Below are positions 52,898 through 61,900 of a DNA stretch of 64,000 nucleotides, one piece after another. Where the stretch lies: the NCBI RefSeq assembly GCF_014205015.1, contig NZ_JACHMO010000001.1:6200001-6264000 (forward strand), written 5' to 3'. A program made the position numbers and the translations under genes. Source of the stretch: Saccharothrix ecbatanensis (lineage in GTDB: Bacteria; Actinomycetota; Actinomycetes; Mycobacteriales; Pseudonocardiaceae). The notes beneath the pieces were generated by a model, which was not told the DNA's origin, did not search any database, and worked only from the letters and a program-made list of their open reading frames with translations. Position 1 is the stretch's first letter. Each line of letters starts with the position of its first letter.

Positions 52898-53500
52898 CTA
52901 CGGCAGGTCTGCCGGTTCGGGCAACCAGTCGTCGATCGCGACATCGCAGGACTTCAGGATGTAGGCGAGCATCGAATACGCGCCGACGGTCACCAGCACC
53001 TCCAGCATCTGCTCCTGGTCGAAGGTGGCCGAGAGCCGCTGCCACGTCGAGTCGGACAGCCGGGCCTCCGGACCGCGCAACTCGTCCACCGCGCGCAGCA
53101 GGGCGGCGTCGTGCTCGGACCAGCCGGGCGCGTCCGGACCGGCCGGGATCCGGGCGATCTCGTCCTCGGTGATGCCGGACCACTTGCCGATGACCAGGTG
53201 GTTCGCCCACTCGTAGCGTGAACGCAGCACGTAGGCGACCCGCAGGACCACCAACTCGCTGTCGCGCAGCGGGAGCTTGCCCTCGCCGAGCGCCGTGAGC
53301 ATCGGCAGCACGCCGCTCAACAGCGCCGGGTGGTTGCCCAGGACGCCGAGGATGTTGATCACCGCGTTGGCCGGCTTGGTCGGCATGGGGCCGTCCGGGT
53401 TCACGTCGGCCGGCGTGTCGGCGGGCATCCCGATCAGCGGACGGACCTGCTCCGCCGGAGCGGGCGCCATCCGCGGCGCGGTGGTCTGCTGAACGGTCAC
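52898..53500 (-). CDS. Carboxymuconolactone decarboxylase-like (AhpD-fold) protein
   Basis: A 200-residue AhpD-fold helical protein: LPLRDSELVVLRVAYVLRSRYEWANHLVIGKWSGITEDEIARI is the CMD signature. The CxxC of peroxidase-active AhpD is absent (Leu-Arg-Ser where Cys often sits), so a hydroperoxidase role is unlikely; decarboxylase, isomerase or cyclase-like roles are known for this fold in secondary metabolism. Its GTG start overlaps the stop of the metallo-beta-lactamase gene, implying coupled expression. Function unproven. Confidence 0.75.
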   Translation of the reverse strand: MTVQQTTAPRMAPAPAEQVRPLIGMPADTPADVNPDGPMPTKPANAVINILGVLGNHPALLSGVLPMLTALGEGKLPLRDSELVVLRVAYVLRSRYEWANHLVIGKWSGITEDEIARIPAGPDAPGWSEHDAALLRAVDELRGPEARLSDSTWQRLSATFDQEQMLEVLVTVGAYSMLAYILKSCDVAIDDWLPEPADLP

Positions 53501-54441
53501 GCGGTCACCTTCGCCTTCAACGTCTCCTCCAGGTCAACCATGTCGTGCAGCATCGCGCCCGGTCCGGGGGTGCCGTCGCCGTTCAGCTCGCGGTACACCG
53601 CGCCGATGTTGAGGATCACCCGCTCGCCGTACTCGAGGTCGGCGAACTCGGCGAAGTCGAACTCGCGGGCCGCCTCGATCGGGGTCTTGCCCTGCTGGTG
53701 GGCGGCGGTGGCGTGGGCCTGCACCCGCTCCAGGTAGTCGCGGACCTGGACGACCTCGGCCTTGCCGCCAACCGGGCCGTGACCGGGGACGACTGTGTCG
53801 ACGTCGAGTCCGAGGATCGTGTCGCACGCCTTGATGAAGTTGGCGATCGGTCCACTGTGGACGACGCCGTGGCTGCCGAAGACCTGGATGTCGCCCGCGT
53901 ACACCACGCGCTCGTCCGGAACGTGCACGATCACGTCGCCGACGCTGTGCGCCGGACCGACCTCGAGCACCCGCACGGTCCGCTTGCCCACGGTCAGCTC
54001 CAGCTCGCCGCTGAAGGTGACCGTCGGGTACGTCGGCTTGATGCCGGCGAAGTCGAACGGCTCCAGGATCGCGCGCAGCCGCGGGTCGGTCTCCGGGGAC
54101 AGGTACGGGACCACGGTCTCCGGACCGGCCTTGCGCATGGTCTGCGCCGCCGAGGTGGAGGACACGATCACCGCGTCGGCCACGAGCTGGTTGCCCCACC
54201 AGTGGTCGCCGTCGTGGTGCGTGTTCACCACCCAGCAGATGTCCGACCCGGGCGCCGACGCGGCGATGGCGCCCAGCATGTCCCGCGTCTGGTCGAGGGT
54301 GTACAGCGTGTCCACCAGCAACGCCTCGTCACCGCTGACCACCAGGCCCGCGTTGCTGTAGCCGGTGGCGCAGGTGCCCTGAAGGTAGGCGTAGGTGTCG
54401 TTGGCGAGCCGGTGCACGCCGGTGGTGTAGGGAATGGTCAC
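53497..54441 (-). CDS. Metallo-beta-lactamase-fold hydrolase
   Basis: A 314-residue MBL-fold protein. Metal ligands: NTHHDGDHWWGN (HxDxDH-type variant with Asp in place of the second His), His in VGPAHSVGDVIVHVP, Asp in VVYAGDIQVFG and His in VVPGHGPVGG. The usual two-metal site is thus close to complete. The GTG at 54,439-54,441 has AAGGAGG eight bases upstream and is preferred to longer frames. Since the PKS ends in its own thioesterase, this enzyme may act as an editing thioesterase, lactonase or tailoring hydrolase; the sequence does not decide. Confidence 0.85.
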   Translation of the reverse strand: MTIPYTTGVHRLANDTYAYLQGTCATGYSNAGLVVSGDEALLVDTLYTLDQTRDMLGAIAASAPGSDICWVVNTHHDGDHWWGNQLVADAVIVSSTSAAQTMRKAGPETVVPYLSPETDPRLRAILEPFDFAGIKPTYPTVTFSGELELTVGKRTVRVLEVGPAHSVGDVIVHVPDERVVYAGDIQVFGSHGVVHSGPIANFIKACDTILGLDVDTVVPGHGPVGGKAEVVQVRDYLERVQAHATAAHQQGKTPIEAAREFDFAEFADLEYGERVILNIGAVYRELNGDGTPGPGAMLHDMVDLEETLKAKVTA

Positions 54442-54473
54442 GGAAGAACCTCCTTGTCGCTGAATGTCCACGG

Positions 54474-55907
54474 TCAGTTCGCCGCCGCCATTGCGGCGCG
54501 GGGGCGCAACGCGATCCGCGGACCGCCCTGGGGCACCACGACCGGGCCGCGCGGCACCGGCTTGGCCGGATCGGTTTCGCCGCGCTCGAAGTCGAAGCCG
54601 GTCACCAGCTCGCGCACCATGGTCTTGATCTCGTGGATGGCGATCCGGTCGCCCATGCAGCGGGTGTGCCCGCCGCCGAACGGAATCCACGTGTACTGCC
54701 CCGGCTGCACGCCGATGAACCGCTCCGGGAGGAACTTCTCCGGCTCGGGGTAGCGCTCCGGGTCGTTGTTCATCAGCTCGGCGCTCGGCACCAGCAACTG
54801 GCCGGGCTCGTACCGCACACCACCGACCACGATCGGCGTGACCACCTGGCGGGCGAGGTTGTTCGGCAGCGGCGGGTGCAGCCGCAGCACCTCGTGCACC
54901 GCGGCGGTGAGGTACTCGTCGGTCTCACCCGCGGCGATCTCGTCGCGCAGCCTGGCCAGCCGCTCCGGGTCGCGGGAGAAGTGCTCGATCGACCAGCAGA
55001 CCGCGGACACGGTCGTCACGGTGCCGGCGACGAACATGGTCATGATCTCGTCGCGCAGGTCCATCACCGACAGCTGCGAGCCGTCCGCGCGGGTGACGCC
55101 GAACAGCACCGACAGCATGTCGTCGCCGAACTCGCCGACCTCCAGCCGCTCGGCGATCGACTTGGCGATCAGGCCGTCGACCCGCCGCCGGTCGCCCCAG
55201 AACGCCTTGAGCCCCGTGCTGGGCCGCTTCTTCATGAGCCGCTTCTTCGCCGACGACCACCGGTCGATCTGCAGCATCGCGGTGGGGTAGCGGTTCAGCT
55301 CGACCATGTCCATCAGCGCGTCGAGCAGCTCGGGCCAGCAGCTCGGGACCACCTTGCCGTAGACCACTTCGCGGATAACGTTCATCGCCCAGCGGTGCAC
55401 CAGCGGGTGCATGTCCACGACCTCGTCGCGCGGCCAGCCCGCGACCGAGTCCGTGGTGATCTCTTCCACCGCCGTGACGATCCGGTTGAAGGCCGCGCCC
55501 TTGAAGCTGCGGGTGAGCGACTTGCGGCGGGCCAGGTGCTCGCCCTCGTCGAGGAACGCGATACCGGTGCTGCCGAAGTACTTCTCCAGCGCGCCGTTGG
55601 AGTTGCCGCAGTGCAGGCTCGTGCGCGGCGCGGTGAAGATGGCGCGCACGTCGCCCGGGTCGGTGATCACGAAGAAGTCGATCCCCGGCAGCAGACCCAG
55701 CTTGAACCGGCGGCCGTACTGGTCCTTGCACTCGTTCAGGAACTGGGTGCGCTGAGTCGTGTACCGGATCAGCTGCTCGCGCTGGCCCAGTGTCGGACCC
55801 GGCACGGCCGAGGACGGGATCACCGTTTCCTCCGCCTGCGCGGTGTCGATCGGGCCGCTGTCGGCACCGTCCTCGACGGCGGTCCCGTTCACGTCGGGAT
55901 GGGTCAT
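54474..55907 (-). CDS. Cytochrome P450, unrelated to the tandem pair
   Basis: A 477-residue P450 with I-helix FVAGTVTTVSAVCW (AGxxTT), ExxR in HEVLRLHPPLP and heme loop FGGGHTRCMGDRIA. The sequence is closer to eukaryotic-like and CYP1xx-type bacterial P450s than to the tandem pair. The first ~30 residues are acidic and probably disordered (NGTAVEDGADSGPIDTAQAEE). Its ATG overlaps the PKS stop (ATGA), so it is translated with the synthase and likely acts early on the released product. Confidence 0.9.
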   Translation of the reverse strand: MTHPDVNGTAVEDGADSGPIDTAQAEETVIPSSAVPGPTLGQREQLIRYTTQRTQFLNECKDQYGRRFKLGLLPGIDFFVITDPGDVRAIFTAPRTSLHCGNSNGALEKYFGSTGIAFLDEGEHLARRKSLTRSFKGAAFNRIVTAVEEITTDSVAGWPRDEVVDMHPLVHRWAMNVIREVVYGKVVPSCWPELLDALMDMVELNRYPTAMLQIDRWSSAKKRLMKKRPSTGLKAFWGDRRRVDGLIAKSIAERLEVGEFGDDMLSVLFGVTRADGSQLSVMDLRDEIMTMFVAGTVTTVSAVCWSIEHFSRDPERLARLRDEIAAGETDEYLTAAVHEVLRLHPPLPNNLARQVVTPIVVGGVRYEPGQLLVPSAELMNNDPERYPEPEKFLPERFIGVQPGQYTWIPFGGGHTRCMGDRIAIHEIKTMVRELVTGFDFERGETDPAKPVPRGPVVVPQGGPRIALRPRAAMAAAN

Positions 55908-58900
55908 GACATCTCCTTGTCCTGCGAACCTGACTCAGCAAGGAATCCGCGCCGGATCCACGTTTCGACAGCCGCGGCGCACCCAGGGTCGTTGATGATG
56001 CCGAAGTGGTCGGCGGGCACGTCGACCAGGTCGCCGCCGAGGTCCCAGCCGGGCCACGAGTGCTTTTCGTCGGCCCGGACGTACAGCCGCGGGATCTCCA
56101 CGTCGGTGTCGACGCGTTCGGGCAGCAGGCGCAGGTAGGCGCCCATCGCCAACCAGCCGGCGGCGTCGAACGCCATGTCGAAGTCGCCGTTGAGCATCGT
56201 GGTCATGCTCGACTCGAACGCGCCGCCGCCGTTCTCGACGACGAACTGCGGTGACGGCGAGTCGAGCAGGACCAGGCCCGCCACGTCCCGGCCGCTGCGC
56301 CGGAGTTCGACCGCCAGCGAATGCGCGACCGCACCGCCGATGGAGTACCCGACGAGGACCACTTCGTCGGCGTCGCCGACGGCCTGCCGGATCTCGTCCG
56401 CGACCACTTCCATGGCCGCGTTCCAGGCTCCGGGCAGCGGCTCGCCGTCACGGAAGCCGGGCAGCGCGCAGGCGTACACGTTGTGGCCGGACAACCCCTG
56501 GGCCAGCGCCAGGAACAGGTGCGGGCCCGAACCGACGGCGAACGAGGGGACGCAGACGACCGCCACCTTCGAATCGCCCCTGGCGAGCCGCACCACGTGC
56601 CCGCCGGTCTCCGGCAACTCCGCCGGCGAGGTGAACGCCGGGCGGAACCGGGAGGCGTCCATCAGCCATTGCAGACCCCGGTCGAGGTCGCCCTCGTTGA
56701 GCGCGTGCTTGACCAACGACGTGAACATGCCGCCGCTGTCCGGTGCGAGACCGTTGGCGGCGAGGCCGGAACCGTCCGAAGTGGACTCTTCCGTCTCCGC
56801 CACGCTGCCGTTGGGGTCGGCCGCCGCCACGTCGCCCGCCACGTGCCGCACGAGCCAGCGGGACAGGCCGACGACGTCGGGGTGCTCGAAGACCGCGGTC
56901 GACGGCACCGACACACCGGTCACCCGGTTCAGGCGGTTGCACAGCCGGACCACGCCGACCGAGTTGAAGCCCAGCTCCCAGAAGCCCTGATCCGCTTCGA
57001 TCGCGTCGCCTGACGGGTACCCGAGCACGGCCGCGACCTGCTTGCGGATCACTTCCTGCACCAGGGACTCGCGTTCGGCGGCGGGAACGGCGGCCAGCTG
57101 ACGCACCAGGGCGCCGCCCTCGTCGTCGTTCTGCTCGTCCTGCGACTCCAGGCTCGGCTGACCGGCGCCCGATCCGTAGGCGGCCGGCGCGAGCCAGTAC
57201 CGCTTCCGCTGAAACGCGTAGGTCGGCAGGACCACCCGCGTCGCACCGGTGGTGGCGTAGAAGCCGTCCCAGTCCACGTCGACACCGACCGTGTGCGCTT
57301 CGGCCAGCGACAGGGCGAACCGGTCCAGGCCGCCTTCGTCACGCCGGAGCGTGCCGACCGTGGCCACCGTCTCGCCCCGGCCCTCCATGTCGTGCGCCAT
57401 CGCGGTCTGCTCGATCGCGGTCGACAGCACGGGGTGCGGCGACACCTCGACGAAGCGGGTCGCGCCGTCGTCGATCAGCCCGCAGATCGCGGCTTCGAAG
57501 CCGACCCGGTTGCGGAGGTTGCGGTACCAGTAGTTCGCGTCCAGGCCGGCGGTGTCGACGTACTCGCCGAGCGCCGTGGAGAAGAACGGCACCCGGCTCG
57601 ACCGCGGCGCCACCGGTGCCAACTGCTCCAGCAGCTCGGACTTGAGCACCTCGACCGCGACCGTGTGCGAGGCGAAGGCCGTGCCGAGCGGGCGGGTGCG
57701 CACCCCGTCGCGCTCGCACTCGGCCTGCACCTCCAGGAGGATGTCGGCGTCGCCGGTGAGCACCACGGACACCGGGCTGTTCACCACGGAGACCGAGACC
57801 CGTCCGTCGTACTTGCGGACCCGCCGGTCGACGTCGTCGTCCGGTGCGCCGATCCACAGCAGACCGGCGTCGTTGGGCATCATGTCGTGCGCCAACCGGT
57901 TGCGGACCACGACGATCCGGGCGGCGTCCTCGAGGGACAGCGCGCCGGCGACGTAGGCCGCGGCGACCTCACCCTGCGAGTGGCCGACGACCGCGTCCGG
58001 CTCCACACCGTTGGCCCGCCACAGCGCCGCCAGCGAGACCATCACCGAGAACACCGCGGGCTGCAACACGTTCACCGGGATGACCCCGTCGACCACGTCC
58101 AGCGACGGCGCACCCGGCGCGGCGCGCAGCACGTCCTCCAGGTTCCAGTCCGCGTACGGCTCGAACGCCTTCGCGCAGGCCGCGATCTCGGCCGCGAACG
58201 CCGGCGCGGTGTCCAGCAGCTTCACCGCCATCTCGGTCCACTGCGAACCGTGGCCGGGGAAGACGAACACCGTCTTGCCGTCCATCACCTTGCCGTCGAC
58301 CGTGTGGTCGGCGGGCTTGTCGGAGGCCAGTGCCGCCAGCCCGTCGAGCAGCTCGTCCCGGTCCCTGGCCGCGACCGCCGCCCGCCGCGACAGCGCCGCA
58401 CGGGACGTCGCCGTCGAGAAGCCGACGTCGAGCAGGTCGAGCTCGGGGTGGTCGACCAAGTGGGCGTGCAGCCGCTCGGCCTGCGACCGCAACGCGGCCC
58501 GCGTGCGCGCCGACAGCAGCACCGGCACGCCGGGCGGCTGCTGACGCGTGGGCAGCGGAGCCAAGTCCGAGGCCGGGGCCTCTTCCACGATCACGTGCGC
58601 GTTGGTGCCGCTCATGCCGAACGCCGAGACACCGGCCCGACGCGGGTGGCCGTTGGGCTTCCAGGGCTGGTTCTCGAGCAGCAGCTCGACGTCGCCCATG
58701 TCCCAGTCGATGTGCGGGGACGGCTCGTCCACGTGCAGGGTGCGCGGCAGCACCTCGTTCCGCATGGCCTGCACCATCTTGATGACACCGGCGACACCGG
58801 CGGCCGGACCGGCGTGGCCGATGTTCGACTTGATCGAGCCCAGCCGCAGGGGGCCGTTCTCCCGCTCCTGGCCGTAGGTCGCCATCAGCGCGTGCGCTTC

Positions 58901-61900
58901 GATCGGGTCGCCGAGGCCGGTGCCGGTGCCGTGCGCCTCCACCACGTCCACCTGGTCGGGACGCAGCCTGGACGCTTCCAGCGCCGCCCGGATGACCCGC
59001 TCCTGCGAGGGGCCGTTCGGCGCGGTGAGCCCGTTGGTTGCGCCGTCCTGGTTGACCGCGCTGCCACGCAGCACCGCGAGCACCGTGTGGCCGTTGCGGC
59101 GTGCGTCGGAAAGCCGCTCCAGCACGAGCAGGCCCATGCCGTCGGCGAACGACGTGCCGTCCGCAGCGGCCGAGAACGCCTTGCACCGGCCGTCCGGGGA
59201 CAGGCCCTGGAGGCGTGCGGTGTCGGTCAGGGCCACCGGGGTGGACATCACCGTCACACCACCGGCCAGCGCGAGCGAGCACTCGCCCGCCCGCAGCGCC
59301 TGCATCGCCAGGTGCACCGCAACCAGTGACGCGGAGCAGGCCGTGTCGACGGTGATCGCCGGACCCTCCAGCCCCAGGGTGTAGGCGACCCGGCCGGACA
59401 GCACGCTCGACATGACACCGGTCATGTGGAACTCTTCCAGCTCCGGCGGGACCACCGTGCCGTAGTCGGTGTTGGTCGCACCGCAGTAGACGCCGGTGTC
59501 ACTGCCCCGCAACGAGTCCGGGTCGATGCCCGCGTGCTCCAGCGCCTCCCAGGCGCCCTCCAGCAACCAGCGCTGCTGGGGGTCCATCGCCTTGGCCTCG
59601 TTCGGGCCGATGGCGAAGAAGCCGGCGTCGAAGCCGCCCGCGCCCTCGATGAACCCGCCCATTTTCGCGTACGTGGTGCCGGACTGCTCGAAGTCCTCGT
59701 TGAACAGCTCTTCGAGGTTCCAGTCGCGGTCGGTGGGGAACTCCACGATCCCGTCGCCACCCGCGGCCACGAACTCCCACAACTTCTCGGGCGAGTCCAC
59801 CCCGCCCGGGTAGCGGCAGCTCATCCCGACGATCGCCAACGGCTCGTCGACGACCTTGCGGCGCGACCGCGACGTGGTCTTGGCCGGTTCGGCGACCTCG
59901 GCGAACTCGCCCACGATCCGGTGCGCGATCGCCGCCGGGGTCGGGTAGTCGAAGACCATGGTCGCCGGCAGCCGCAGCCCGGTGACGCGGGTCAGCCGGT
60001 TGCGCAGCTCCACCGCGCCCATGGAGTCGAGCCCCATGTCCTTGAACGGGCGTTCGGCGTCGATCGCGGTGTGGGTGTCGTGCCCGAGGACCGAGGCGAC
60101 CTGCGTGCGAACCAGGTCGAGCACGACCCGCACCCGGTCCGCCTCGGCGGTCTCGGCGAGCATCCGCGCCAGTGATCCTCCGGCGCGGCCACGGCGGGCG
60201 GGCATCCGGACCAGTCCGCGCAGCAGCGGGGCCAGCGTGCCCTGCCGTGCCTGGGCCCGCAGTTCGGCCAGGTCCGGCCGCAGCGGCGCGAGCAGCGCGG
60301 GCGTGGCCGTGACCATGCGCTCGGCCAGCTGCCGCACCAGCTCGGGCTCGGTGCTCCACACCAGCGCGGTCGCGGGCACGCCGTCTGCGCGCAGCCGGTG
60401 GCCGAGCGCGTCCAGGGCCGCGTCGCCGGCGGCGTTGGCGACCCGTCCGCCCGCGCCGGACAGCCCGGCGTCGGAGCAGACCAGCACGAACGCCGCCAGG
60501 TCGTGGCCGGCGGTCAGCTCACGCAGCCGCAGCGCGATGTCGAGCTTGGCGGCGATCGCCTGGTCGAGCTGGTCGGCGGTGTGCGTGTCGAGGGTGCCGT
60601 CGTCCAGCACTCCCGGCGCGTGGACCACCGCAGTCAGCCTGTCCACCGAGGTCAACACCTCGGCGAGCTGGTCGGCGGTGTCACCGGCCGCGGCGCGAGC
60701 GCCGAGATCGGCGGCCACCGCGTCGACGGCCTCGTCCGGGCCGCCGACGGTCACCAGCAGCAGCCGTGCGGCGTCGTGCCGCTCGGCCAGCTGCCGGGCG
60801 AGCACCGGACCGGCGCCACCGGGACCACAGGTGATCAGGATCGTGCCCTCGGGGTCCAGTTCCGGACCGGCTTCGGCCGTGGGCGCCGGTGCGAGGCGTG
60901 GCGCGAACAGCGCGCCTTCGCGGACGGCCAACTCGGGCTCGTCCAGGTCGCCGAGCACCGTCCACTCAGGACCGTTCCGGTCGTCCAGGTCGACCAGCAC
61001 CACGGTGTCCGGGTGTTCGGCCTGGACGACGCGCACAGCGCCCCAGACCGCCGCCAGGGCCGGATCGGGCACGAGCCCACCGGCCGCGACGGCGCCGCGG
61101 GTCACCAGCACGAGCCGCGCGTCGGCCGTCAACGGGTTGGCGACCCAGCGGCGCACGGTGTCGATCGCCTGGGCGCACGCCACCCGCGCGTCCGCGTCGG
61201 ATGCCGTGATCGGAGCGAGCACGAGCGTGGGAGCGGTCGCCCCCTCCGCAACGGCCGACGCCAGGGCGTCGAGATCGGCGAACCGATCCCCCGCCGCCTC
61301 CAGGTCGCCGAGGACCGCGACCCGCGCGGCCTGTGACGGCTCCGCGTCCACGGCCGCCCAGGTCAGGGTGAACAGCGAATCGGTGTCGGGGAGCAGCGCG
61401 CTGTCGAGCTGCGGCGCGGCCGGGCGGTAGGCGATCCGGCCGACCGACACCACGGGCTCGCCGTCGAGGTCCACGGCGTCCACGCGCAGCACCGAGTCGG
61501 ACGTTGTGACGCGCACCCGAAGGCGTGCCGCCGTGGTCTGTCCGAACGAGACGTTCGCCCAGGAGACCGGCAGGCCCAGCCCTGCGTCGGGGTCGATGTC
61601 GAGCAAGCCGCCCTGGAGCACCGCTTCGAACAGACCGGGGTGGACCCCGTACCCGACGCCGTCGGTGTCGTCGGGCAGCGCGACCTCGGTGAAGATCTCG
61701 TCACCGCGCCGCCAAGCCGACTGCACGCCCTGGAACAGCGCGCCGTAGTCGGCCCCGGCCTCGGCGAGGTGGGTGTAGAGGTCGTCGACGGCCACGGGCT
61801 CGGCGTCGGCGGGCGGCCACTCGGTGTCGAAAGCCGCCGGGAGCGCGATGCCCGCGCCCAGCCGTCCCTTGGCGTGGCAGACCGCTTCCGAGCCGCCCGC

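Noticed and set aside
48438..52964. A >1,500-codon open frame on the plus strand opposite the methyltransferase, P450 and DUF2867 genes
   Set aside because: Third-position GC bias creates the frame; its protein is Arg/His/Gln-rich with no domain, and the two halves resemble each other only because the sense genes are duplicated.
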